Positions 34,101 to 47,900 of a stretch of DNA of 64,000 nucleotides are shown piece by piece; position 1 is the stretch's first letter; every line of letters begins with the position of its first letter. A program made the translations under genes and the position numbers. The stretch is from assembly GCA_932294295.1 (NCBI GenBank), contig OW028585.1, forward strand, positions 30,240,720-30,304,719. The letters run 5' to 3'. The notes beneath the pieces are model-generated. The model was given only the letters and a program-made list of their open reading frames with translations. It ran no database searches and had not been told where the DNA came from. This stretch comes from Alitta virens. Taxonomy: Eukaryota > Annelida > Polychaeta > Phyllodocida > Nereididae.

Positions 34101-37100
34101 AATCCTAACCAAGTTATAATTGCAACGTTTTCATGTAAATATATGCTCTGCTTAATTATTTTTTTTTAATTAGGTAGTCATAAATTTTTATTTTATTTTA
34201 TTTTTCTGTGAATTTATAGCTGTATAATCAGCCATAAATTTATTTTTTAACCCAACCGCTATAATTGTAAGGTCATGAGAAACATCCTTTAAGTTAGTTA
34301 AATGACTTTTATAATGATACGACATAATACAATACGATAAAAAAATCTTTATTGACAAGTCCAATAACATACAACTCAAAAAATAAAATAAAATAAATTA
34401 CAATACATGGACCCAGCCCAAGTGGGCTTATTTATCACTAAAAATTAATTGTACTTAAGCATATAATGTAAACATGACGTGTAAAAAAGAAACTATAATT
34501 ATGGTATAACATATTTCTCCTAATTTGGTAACATTAAAATACAATCTACTGGTTTTCAATTGTTCATTTATCATTAAAATCAATAAATTTGTCTTAAAAA
34601 CTTGGATTGACAGATGATACATCATTTCTGATTTCAATAAATAGTTCGAATTAACAAATAAAGTCCAACTGTCATAATAAACTCAACCACAAGTATAACT
34701 GAACATAAGTTCATGAGAATATCCATGGAGGGCTCCCCTATCTATGTTTACCCTGGGCTAAGCTTCCTGTTTACCCTGTTTACCCCTTTCCAAGACAGTG
34801 CTTTTGCCCCAGGGCAGTAATTAGTGACTTTGAGTTGCCCCCAAAACACTGACGTATTTCTTAACAGCAATGTGTACTGAGGGCAAATATCTAAAATATG
34901 AATATGTGAGCAAGAATTTGTTATTACATAAACGGTGCCATAAATAATGTAATAATGTAAATTATGCAGTGAAAAGTGACATTCATTTATTAAGAATACT
35001 TCAATATAATAAATAATGAAAAGTCACATTCATTTATTAAGAATACTTCAATATAATAAATAATGAAAAGTGACATTCATTTATTAAGAATACTTCAATA
35101 TAATAAATAATGAAAAGTGACATTCATTTATTAAGAATACTTCAATATATTTGGTCTGCCTGCATCTATCTTCAGTTTTTTCCAAATACCATGTAATGCG
35201 CCAGACAATTTATTGTTTCTGAAGTATATTGTATTATATATCAAATTAAATCAAAATTGATTACCATTCTTTTCTTATATACATACACTAATGATAATCA
35301 TTTCAAGAATCTCCAAATACATTTACATATATGGTAGGCTGGTGCACATGGCATATTTGCCTTTTACAATATTATAATTATACAGTTAATAAATCATTAA
35401 AAATATCTCAGAAAGAAAAATAATTGTTTTTTTCTTTTTTTCCAGCAACCGGATGCGGTGTAGCCACAGATTACATCTTTCTCTTGGATTCCTCGGGATC
35501 ATTAGTCGACCATCCTACTCGTTCTAACAACTGGGGCTCTGTCGTTCGATTTTTGTACAATGTCGTCCTCAACTTGGGCCGAACATTGGATTCTCAATAT
35601 AAATCAGCGTCCAGCGGATTACGTTTCGCTCTTGTCCAGTTCGCTGGAAATGCTTCTGTTACCTTTGGGTTGAACACGATCAGGTAATTAAAGAATTTTA
35701 GGCTGAACTCTCATTGCTAAAACAAATACCTCAGCTAATGGGAGACGTGCATTCTCATGACATCATCTAAAGTTTAGCTTCTAGGTGATTGGTGTCCAAC
35801 TCTATGAATTTGGCTGTAATGTAGACACACTGATGTGGAGAATTTCACTGCTAAATTAGGCTACCCATGTTTTTATGCAATCAAACCAGCTGGTAGAAAG
35901 CACTGGGTAAAGCAGTCCCTCAGCCAATGGGAGTTATGGATTAACATGATGTCATCTGGAGTCCAAGTCTTTGAAATTGGCTGTACAAAATTAAGCTGCC
36001 CAATGTGGTACCAGACATCTACTCATGTACAACTGCATTTAGTAGAGCAAGATATCACATCTAACCTGTTGATAGCAATAAAATTAGGTTGAAATGTTAA
36101 GTACCAAGTTAATTCAGTGGGAAAAATTATCCTGTGTGTAATACTATGTTGTTAGTGAAATGGCTGTAAGTTCTATATTTTTATCTTTCCTTCTGTACAG
36201 CGATTACAATGAAGTAGCTGATGCCATGACCAAAGCGGATCCCCTGTTGTCTGGCAATGACATGTTGAGTGGAATGAGAACAGCCGAAAGGCTCCTGACA
36301 CGAAAAGACCCGAACAACGTCAGGAACTCTGTACTCGTCATTGTGTCTGACTGGCAGCAAAATAATTTAGGTACTACTATCCTTTCAACCGTTCAATGCA
36401 ATTTACACCATTTTGCACATAAAAAGATAGTTACATTTTTGGCAAACGGGAAGTTGCATGCCAATCACTACAACCTTTGATGATGTAATCATGCAATCAG
36501 GTCATTGAGTGCATTGATGACGTCACAAAGGTTGTGAGGACTGCAGCTCCCCTGACTCATTAGGCATTTGTTAGACCTCTTCGTTAGACACGCTGGTCTG
36601 GTTTAAAAGAGTAAAAATAACCGCTCCTGGACAGCGACCTCATTAGAACTGTTAAAATCTGCCCCTTAGGCCTATACACCCTTTTGACGCAGCAGCCATG
36701 TGGGCATTTTTGCCTCATTGACCTCCCTTTGCACTCAGATATAGTATTGTGATGTCATCAGACAATGGCCATGGTGAGGTCACAGAGTGCAAGAACAATG
36801 GAAGAGTAATGAGGTCCTAATATATGATGTAATCAAAATGAGGTCAATGAGGCAAATTTGCCAACATGTCTGCCGCACGAGAAGGCCGTATATACAGTGA
36901 ATGTAACCAACTGTAGTGATCGTGCAATTATTAAAATCAAGATTGCGTCTGTATCTATGCAATGGCTTATTGGCAAAATATTCTCCGTTAGCCATTTAGT
37001 CAACTGCTGAAAACTATTTTATTGAACATCTGATACTATTCTGATACCATTCAAGAAACTTGCACGCTTGCTTTGAAAATGCTGAAGGCCTATATTTAAA

Positions 37101-40100
37101 AGATTGCAAAAGAAGAATTGCCCTATGACACATTATACATGGCATTAGGAAAGACATTTATTAATTATTTGATGTTTGACCATAATTGGAATTTCCTTTT
37201 TCAGATGGGGTGATCTATGAGGCGCGACGTCTTGAACGCGACTACAGTGTCACAATAGTCGTTGTTGGTGTTTACCAATTTACTAACACCACCAGATTGT
37301 CTGAAGTTGCCACCAACCGACAGAATGCCATCTTCACCGAAGATCATCAAAGATTATCCACCTACATTGCAAGACTCATTAATGTTATGTGTGAGACACC
37401 CAATGGAGGTCCAAGTCAGCGTGAGTATATCAACTCATGAGTGGCAAGACCTGCTTTCAGAGGTCTACATTTAACTAAATCTAGGGCGGGGGCCTAGCTC
37501 AGAGGTAGCACTCTGGGCTTCCAACCGCTGGGTCCCGGGTTCGATTCCCGGTCGAGCCTAAGTTGGATGGCTGTTTCCTCCTTCGTCTCATTGCCATGGT
37601 CCCTGCCTGTCCTCATTAGCCCAACAGGTGCAAAAATAAAGGACGTAAAGCCCTAATCACAAACAAACAACAATTTAACTAAATCTGGCCTACAGCTTAT
37701 CTATCACAAGTTACATTTAGAACTATAAGGCAAATGGTTTGGTTTAGTGCCATGGCAGGGTGATGGCCTAGCTCAGTGGTAGCGTGCTGGCCCCATTGGG
37801 CTCCTAACCACTGGGTCCCGGGTTGGACTCCCAATCGAGCCTAAGTTGGATGGCTGTTTCATCCATCATCTCATTGCTGTGCCCCTGCCTGTACTAATTA
37901 ACCCAACAGGTGAAGAAATAAAGGACATTAAGCCCACCTACTTGTTTAGTGGCAGGAAGCACCATGGGTATTAATCCCCCCTAGAAACGGACAAAATTTG
38001 ATGTAATAAATTAAAAAAAATAATCCATTTTAGCAAAAGAAATTTATTAGGTTTATACACTTCACTATTGTGGCATATACATGTAGGTCTACGCGGTTTT
38101 TGATAAGTACTACAAATAGCATATGTGTCAGCCAAACATTGTCATGGTTCAATTCAAAACAATTGTGAATTTTTTACTCACAGCTGCTTCTAGTTGCTTG
38201 CGAGATGTCGTCTTTGCCCTCGACGCGTCATACAGTATCAGTAACGACGGCTGGTCTCGTCTCAAGAACTTTGCTGCTACACTGGCTGGAAACATGTTCA
38301 CAGTCGATCCCAACACTCGCGTCGGTGTTGTGACTTTCAGTACTACGGCAGCTATCAGTAGCCCTATGGGACCTTACACGTAAGTTTGCAAATTAAAGGG
38401 TTGGGTTTAGTGCAGTATAGTAACAAAAAACGTGCACAATTTGGGGATGTTACTTTGCTTCTCATCGTTTTAAGTCTAATTTTGATAATGAGTAATATTG
38501 AACCTGCCATTAATATCAATATGCTTGCCTGTCTGATTCACAAGTACTTTATTATGTCATATTGAAAGGTCCAATCACCAATCAAATGATTGCTTAAACG
38601 TAAATCAGAATGCACTGCATGTTCATTTTTTAAAACATGCTATGAAATAAATGATGTATAACTACCAGTGTCTTGTAAAATATATTTATTTTCAGAACCG
38701 ATATTGCGAGCCTTATTGAAAACATCAACCACCCTCAACAACTGACCAATCACGCGGCAGCTTTGAGAAAGGCTAACGAGATGCTGAATGACCCCAACAG
38801 AATCCGCTATGTTGTCATAGTAACAGATGGAATTCCAACGGAAGAAATTGGAGCAGAAATCAGACTTGCTGAAGAACTCAGAGCTAAAGGCATCAATATC
38901 ATTGCAATTGGTAAGGAAAAATAAATTAAGATATTAACAATATTTATATATTAAGATAATCACAAAATCTTAAATTGCTTCATCATATATTACATTTTCC
39001 CGCTGGCAAAGCACTTAGAAAACTTGCGGGTCTAAAAAAGGTTGTTGCAATGCCTTTGCACCATTCATCAGGCGCTTCTTTTGATGTATCGCCATGTGTG
39101 ATTGCCTGAACGGCCTTGAACGGCCTTGAAATTAATTATTTTTTGATTCTGTGCCTTGACCACTTTCATAGTTTAGTACAAGTCATTAAGTGTGGAAGTG
39201 GTCTAGGCACGGATGTGATTTTAAGTTTTCTTAGTGCAATGGTCTCTGTGGAGCTGGCACAGTAACACTTTACCTCCTTGAGCTGGATGTATGGAGGATT
39301 GAAACTGTCATTGCTGGGCCAATGGATAGACTTGTAGGTGCTGTCCTCTGGTGGATAATATCAGGGTTTAAGCCAATCAGACGCCAGTTTACACGACGAC
39401 GCAATGGCGCCATTTTCCAAATATGTTGTGCTTTCTAAGGCCTTCCCTGATTGGGAAATAAGCCATCTTTGCCTACGGGAAAATGCATATAATACTGCCT
39501 TACAACATATATGTATCTACCCATTAGAACACCTGCCCCTTTACAAAATATTCTGCACGTCCTGATTTGATGATTTTGAATAGCCTTTGCTGCTTTAATG
39601 AGTTTAGATGATCATGTTATTGTAGTGCAGTCTGGTTGGCATTTAACCAATAATTTAATTGGCGATTGGATCTTTAAACCATGCACTTATGAGGTTGGCA
39701 TTTACCCAACCATTTGATTGGTTTTTGGATCTTTCAGCTATCCACTGATGGGTTTAATGACTATCATTTGATTGTATTGGTGATTGGATCTTTCAGCTAT
39801 CCACTGATGGGTTTAATGACTATCATTTGATTGTATTGGTGATTGGATCTTTCAGCTATCCACTGATGGGTTTAATGACTATCATTTGATTGTATTGGTG
39901 ATTGGATCTTTCAGCTATCCACTGATGGGTTTAATGACTATCATTTGATTGTATTGGTGATTGGATCTTTAAATAACTAATACATTTAAATGGTCATTTA
40001 TTGCATTCCAAATGGTGTTTAGCCCATCATTTGATTGTGATTGGATCTGTTTATTCAGTATTATTAGTTATTAAAAGATTCAATCACACAGGTGATTTAG

Positions 40101-41889
40101 GTCTTGCTAATTAGTGTCAGGTACACTAAAACGGTTAATGTATTCAGTATAACTTATGGTGCATTGTGATTGGGCAATATACAATTATATGTCATTAGAT
40201 TTCTCCATATATATTGAAAATCTCTCCGTATATATATAATCAGTACTAATTTTAATATGATAACCAATTTTACCCGCCAATTTTTTCTTCCCACACAGGA
40301 GTTGGACAGAGCATTGACCGAGGCACCATGGAACGTCTTGTGGGAGATTCCAATAAAGAATCAATGCTTTTCTGGAGTCCTAATTATGATATCGGAATCA
40401 TGTCGCAGCTGAATCAGGTCACACAAGTCGCATCATGCCCGGCAAGACAGCCTGTTCCTACACCTCGTGAGTAACGAACAACATAATATAGATAAGCGAG
40501 AAAATACATTAAGAACATAGAGATTTAACGAGACACATACTGTCCAAAACAAATCCAAAACAATCCTATGTAAGTTCTTCTATACTCAAATTGATATCTG
40601 GGTGGCAGGCTTCACATATTTTGCCTAAAGTGTGTTCTTATGTATACATGGGAGTCTGGATTCACATGACGTCCTGTGGAGTTTAGTTTCCAAGTCTTTG
40701 AAATCTGCTTTAAGATAGTATCATCTCTGCTGACTAAAGTCTGATTCATAATTATGAAATATCTGATCTTACAGCACCTGTTTGTGTGGACCGCCCAGCC
40801 AATATCGTCATTCTGATAGATTCATCAGGAAGCATCGTTGAGAAAGGCCCGGACAACTGGGAGCTGATGAAGGGATTCGCCATCGATCTCATTCGGAACA
40901 TTTTGTCTCAGAGACAGAACAGCAAAATCGCAACAGTCCTTTTCAGTGACAATGCTCCCGTTGTTCAAGGATTAACTAAGTAAGGATGAGTCAGGATGAC
41001 TTGCATGTATATTTAGATCCATATCATCTATCATTCTTGAGGAAACAAGAAAATATATTCATAAAGTATTATTACTTTCATGTGTATGATCGCAGCTGCA
41101 TGTGATGAAAGTTAATCGAGACAAGGACAAAAGAGTTTGAATAGTTTATTGAATAAGAACATTCATGTACAATAAACACAATGGGGAGTAAGAGTTAGTC
41201 GTCACAATAAATACTCCCCCTACCTTTGAAATTTACAAAATTAAGTTTTCGTTTGAAACTAGGTACAGAGTGGCTTCGTATAATATTACAACGAAGGCAA
41301 TTCCAGTTATTAACTATTCTGTTTATCCAAAGCAATTTTCTTTACCCAGCTCTGCAATAATATTTATATAAGTGAAAGAGGTAGCAGCAGCAGCAGCAGC
41401 TGCTGGTGCAAGTATGATTAATAAAGCAATAATTATCATATGTTGTATTCTGCAGTGATGCGGCAAACTTGGAGCGTAATCTCCGGGGTAGGACCCATCT
41501 TAATGGCTACACCAACCAAGCGGCTGCATTCGAACAAGCTGAGATTATCATGCGAACTGCAGACGTAAACTCTTACCGATATGCCATGATGATTACGGAT
41601 GGAGAACCTAACATCAACAATGGAACTGAAGAAGTTATTGCAAACAGATTGAAGGGTAGTGGAGTGTCCATTATTATGGTTGGTAAGTATTGAAAATGGA
41701 TGAAATGTTGTTCACATTGTAAAGATAAGTGGTACACATAGAGTCAGTTATTATATCTCTGATGTAGGGACTGATGGATCGGTCTAATAGTCAGTGTACC
41801 AAGTAATTGATCGAGGATCTAATTCCATGAAAACCGTAATCCACAACTGCTCAAATTTACTTTTTAACTGTTATTGCATCACTACGCAT

Positions 41890-41960
<71 letters not shown>

Positions 41961-44900
41961 TTTTATTGACTGAAGATGTCAGACAAGACATATATGTCAC
42001 AAGTACAACAGATACAAAAGATAAGAAGAAATAAAAGCAATCAGTTACAAAAGATAAAAAGAAATAAAAGCAATCAGAAAATAATCAAAAATAGGAAATA
42101 CAACAAAGACTATAGTTACAGATGGTTCCAGCCACCAAATTAAAGTATTTACATAGAAGTTAACATACCAAGTCGTTGACATATTAGAAGGCCTGGTACA
42201 AATTCGTTGACAAACCAACTCGTATAAATTTGGGAGACACAAAGTCGTTGACAAACTTTTGACCACAACTACCAATTTGTGAACAGGTCAATACCATCTT
42301 GTTGACATATTAATGCAAACTCGTTGACAGCTAATCTGCCCGATGACAATTTCGTTGACAAACCAGACTCCGTGTATTCTCAGCTGCACCCTGGTGGGCA
42401 CCTCGGCGAGCACCTCGGCAGTTGGAAGTTCTGCTTCTGATTGCCCTAGTCACGCCAGTCTAGCACTTGTTTAATAAAGCTGCCACAGTGGTATACTTGC
42501 TAAGAGTACATTCGTATGAAGGAAATCTATAAAAGGATGTCCATAACATTTGTGTACTCCCAAGTATTTACGTAGCTAGCATAAAACCGTGATAGAGGGG
42601 GGCAAGGGGAGATGACGGCCGGGGAACATCTTGTCGCTGGGCTGGTACTCCATGTGTCAACGAGTTAGCAGAACCAACTCGTCGACATGCCGACTAGTTG
42701 GTATAGCTAGATTTTCTGTCAACAAGATGTTTGGGCTGAGGGCATTGATTGTCAACGAGTTTGCCGTGTCTTCATGTCAACAGGTTGGTTGTCAACTAAA
42801 TGTTGTCAACGAATTGGCTGTCAACGATTTTGTGTTTCGACAAATTGGCTCGATACATGTGCTAGCACTAACTACTGCGAGGGGGTGGGGGGTGGAATCA
42901 GTCCGTGGCCCTCCCTTCTGCTCAAAATTAACTGACCCAAGGGTGTGACAAACATGTTTAGTATAAAAAGCATCAGAAACAGTTCTTATTTTTTATTTTC
43001 AAAAAAGTTTTGGAAATATACCCCAAGGCTGTTATATCCCATGCTAATGCCCCCTCTTTAAACCAAAATTCCTATATACACCAATTTCACCGATATTTGT
43101 ATTACATAGTATTATCAGGAATCATCCAATTCATTTGGGGAGGAAAAGTACCAACAGAGGTCACTGCCACCATAGCAGATAAGTCAAAGAATAATAAGTA
43201 TAAGAACCCGCACTCTCGTAAATAGGACGCGCTATGCCTACAGGGAAAAGGAGGCGCATTGTTAAGCGAGCTGATTACGTCATAAACAGAACAATCGGCG
43301 ACTATTGAGTAACATCATACTGACCGTGACGTCATTTGACACGATAAGCCTACGTAGCATTCAGATCTAATACTTGTAACATTGTGTCAATCGTGGTAAT
43401 ATTTAGCTCCATTCGCCCATTAGGACAAGGAAATAATGTGGAAGTTACATTTTATTTTGTTGTTCATGTGAAAATTGGCAAATCTACGCACTTGACTAGA
43501 AGTTTCAGAATGAATTTTATTATCCACTAGGGGTGTTAGTGAACTCCGGCATGCAATGCATGCTGGGAAAAGGAGGCGCAGGCGTTTCTCCCAAAACAAT
43601 TATCAGAATACATGTATAAACTTTTTATTTACTTTCCAGGAGTGACAATGGAAATTTCAAGGAAGAATCTCCTCGAACTTGCTACTTCTCCAGCTCACGT
43701 TTTTGAAGTTTCTAACTTCGCAAGTCTGAACGAACAAATTACAAGTGTTATCCGGACTACCACGTAAGACCATTTCTGGACTTAGCGCTTGTTGGAGGTA
43801 AAAAGTGTAATGCTGTACCTCATTGTTGAATTGTAATTATCAAGTAATTTTGAATTCTCTCTCCACAGATTTTGCCCACAGAGCACAGCTATCCCACCCG
43901 CCCCAACCACTCCACCACGTAAGTCATGTATATACATAAAATTTGATGCAATAAGTGGGATTTAATGGCCAAGGAATAATGATTGCACATTTAATGTTCA
44001 CTGGTTCCTTTGAACTTTGATGTCTGTGATGTTGGTTAATGCCAGAGATGCCAAGTTCTTAAGTGGTGATTGCGTGAATTTTGGCTCTTTCCAAAGATTT
44101 ATTCTGGTCCTCATTGCGTGAGTTACACTCGGCGACAGTGGATTTCGCCACAACACTGAGATTCGCCACCCCCATAAAACTACAATAAACAAATTTTAGA
44201 TGACTGCCGCAATGTTACAATTAGTTTGCTAGCAAATCAAGACCTTGCAATGTTTTTTATTCATGTTTGAGGGGGGTGGCGAATCTCAGTGTCGTGGTGA
44301 AATCCACTGTCGCCGAGTGTACATTTAAATATGAAGAAAATACTTAAGTCTAGTGGCGTGAGACAGCAACCAAATGCATGAGACTCATGCCAAATGCGTG
44401 AGACTAGAAAATAATATATGGCATGTCTGGTTAACGCACGTCCAATGTATATTTAGGGTGTCTAATTTTGAATATATTTCTTTTTTCTAGCGGTGTGCTA
44501 TGCTGCTGATGTGATATTCGCCATGGATACCTCTGGAAGTATTTCGGAGAAAGGACGTAACAATCCCGCACTCCTTAAAAGTTTCGTCATAGCCACTGCC
44601 ACGCTTATTGCTTCTCGTTATTCCCTCGTGAAATTCGGACTTGTCGTGTTCAGCGATAATGCCACTCTGGTGTCTTCCCTCAAGGCTTACAGGTACAGTC
44701 CTCAAGAAAGTCCAGCTCAGACTCGCTCAATTGGGCTTGTTAAAAACTGAACATAAGTATGTATGTATGTAATAGTTATATCCCGAATAGGAGGGAGTTA
44801 ACTAACATTTTGGTTATATCCCAACGCTTAAGGCAGAGGGATATAAGCAACAAAAATGAGGGATATAACTAACTTGTAGGGAGTTATGTTACTTAACATT

Positions 44901-47900
44901 TTCGGTGGTTATAACCCCCTCAGAACAAATAGAAAAACAGTCTAATTGGAGTATAAGTGTTTATTATGCTCCAGTACAATTTTAAACTAATCCAGCTGGA
45001 GCTACAATACAATAGATTGAATTTGATATGTAAAGATCCATTAATCATTTTGATGGCTGGTGCTTACCAATGAGGTGCTTACCAATAAGGTAAGACTTAA
45101 TATTTTTTTAACCCTCAGCCAATAAAGTTCAAAAAGGGTTTTTGTTATCATCAATGTCCGTCCGACGGGCGGATGGACAGGTGGGCAGGTCGGCGGGCAG
45201 GTCGATGGGCAGGCGTAATACTTTCATTTCCAGAGAATAACTCTAAATCTAATGCACTTACCCTAACAAAATTTTGTACGGTAATTCTCTTTATGGCCTA
45301 GTGGTGCCTTTGATAGTCAAATTGACATATGTTGGTTATGTTTTACAAAATTTGGAATAAATAGAAAAACAAAAGGTTTTTTATTTCCGGAGCAGAACTC
45401 TGACACTACGGCACCTACATGTTTAAAACTTCGTCATAATACGTCTAAAACAGTGTAGTGGTGTCTTTTGGGGGTCTCATGGCCATAAATGCTATAGAAT
45501 TTTCAAAATTAGGGCAAAATAGGGAAAATCTACTTTTTCAAACCTCCGTACAAAAGACACTATTTACCTTACATGAATGAAATTGTATCAATAACATATC
45601 TAAATTATAGTATTATCACTTTTCAAACTTCATTTTGATATTTATTTCATGCTAATTACATAATAATGGAAAATCTGAAAAAATATTCAATAAATTATGT
45701 TAAATTGTGTTCAGGAGCAGAACTCTTGCATTAATGCTCTTATCCTAACAACATTTTATATGTTATTACTCTATATAGCTTAGATGTACCTTTTGATAGT
45801 CACATTGACATAGCTCAGCTGTGTTTCAAAATACTAAGAGAAAAATGAAAAAGAATAAAATAAAAATTTCATTTCCAGATACATACACACTACTGCACCT
45901 ACATGCATACAAAACTTAATAAGATTATGTCTAAAATATTGTAGAGATACCATATTGGGGTTTCATGACCATTTATGACAGATAAATCCTCATATCAATG
46001 ACTCTATGATTCTTACATCAGTACTTTCACTTTTAAGCTTCATTTTGACATTTGTTTAAGCCTTCTTATTTTCTTCATAATAATGGAAAATCTGGAAAAA
46101 ATGCTAAAAATTGTGTTAATATTCCTTAGCATCCCATACATAGACTATAGACTCAAGACATTTTATTCACCCATTATTACAAATTAGTTACAATAAGTGG
46201 GGTGGCATCATAAAGACATATTTTGTTGCTTGTATGATGCCACCCCAGGAGTTACAGAGAGACCCATGCAAGCTCCATATACATGATACACTGATGATGA
46301 TATATGATATGCACATGATATGCACATGATATGCACATGATATGCACATGATATGCACATGATATGCACATGATATGCACATGATATGCACATGATATGC
46401 TGATAATGATGCATGGTATGTATACATATATTTAGATGAGTACGACCTTGATTTGGTAGGATGACAATGAAAAAGAAACCTGCATAGCAATGACAGCTGT
46501 AAATGTTGTACAATTCATGTGCATACAATTATTAAATATTTGATCATAGTATTGCCATGCCCAACCCATTCAACAGTTTTTGTTTATAATTAGCAATTTC
46601 ATAATAATTAGTTGCATAATGATCTATATTACTTTCACTTGATTATTGTTTTCTTCATATACACCTGTAAAGTGTTCGGTAAATACTTATTCAAATGCCA
46701 TAGATTTCATGCAAATCAGCAACCCAACAATTCAGTAACTGTTGAAGGGAATATGGCAATTGATAATTTACAGTTCCTTTAGTTGCCAGCTAAATATAAA
46801 CAGTGAGCAAAAAATATTTTGACTTATAAAGGCATTAAAATGGGTGTGTTGAGTATCATTCCATGCAAAATAAACCTTTAAGATTTGTATTTATTTGTAT
46901 TTAGACTTTATTTTATATAAATACAAGTAAATACAAAAACCTTAAAGGTTAATTTTATATGAAATTTTACCCACCATTATTATTATGTGGCATAACATTG
47001 TTGCTGAATTTCATATTTATTCCTTAGGATCATTGCCATAGCCCATATATGACTATTTTGGACATACATGATAATCTTAGTTGTAGATTAGTTAAGGGAA
47101 CATGCCTTTGTGTTGATAATTATAGTGAACTGAATACTCCTTATTGTGCATAAAATCTTTGAAACAGATAAATACAGGGTTCCTGCAGGTTTACCATCAT
47201 AAGAAGTAAGATATTCGTAAGACATTATAATATCTAGCACATGAAAAGTAAGACCACTAATATAGTAATATACACCAATTATTTTTTAATTTCATCGTCC
47301 AAAGAACAATCAGGGTAAAGTAGATTTTCACGGAGGGTTCTCTATATTTCTACCAGGTGGCTATGACAGAATACTGCAATTCTATTGGCTGAACAAGTTC
47401 CCACCCTTGGCTGTGATTGGCTGAAGTAAAGTGCATCCTAGCAGCAGTATTTTTAGTGCATTTTAATGTATATTTGACACCTTATCGTGAACTGATTTCT
47501 GTTATTTCCCTTAGAAAATTATATTTTTGGAATCAGTTATCTATGATCTACTATGTCTGAAAAGCAAAATAAGTAATAAGAGGAGAAGACTGAAGGACTG
47601 TATTGGCTATTAAGCAATAAAATAGGAGCAGTTCTTGTGTTTTTAAAGAAAGTTCATAATTTCTATTCATTTGGGTACCATTTATGTCTATTTTTGGCTT
47701 CTACATGACATATTTGTCAATGTGGATGATAATATCCAGTTATATTTGCATGAAAAGAAGACAATGTAAAACTTAATGGACAAAAGTAAGACTTAATACG
47801 GGCCTTACTTTTTACAAAAATAAAGTAATACTTTATCAGACTTTGTAATAACCAAAGGGCACACTGTATTATTTCACACTTAACAGAATATAATGAACAA

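Noticed and set aside
46188..46528. Minus-strand frames with a repeated His-Val-His-Ile-Met-Cys pattern
   Set aside because: Product of the perfect 11-bp tandem repeat, which is open in all frames; lies in a VWA intron.
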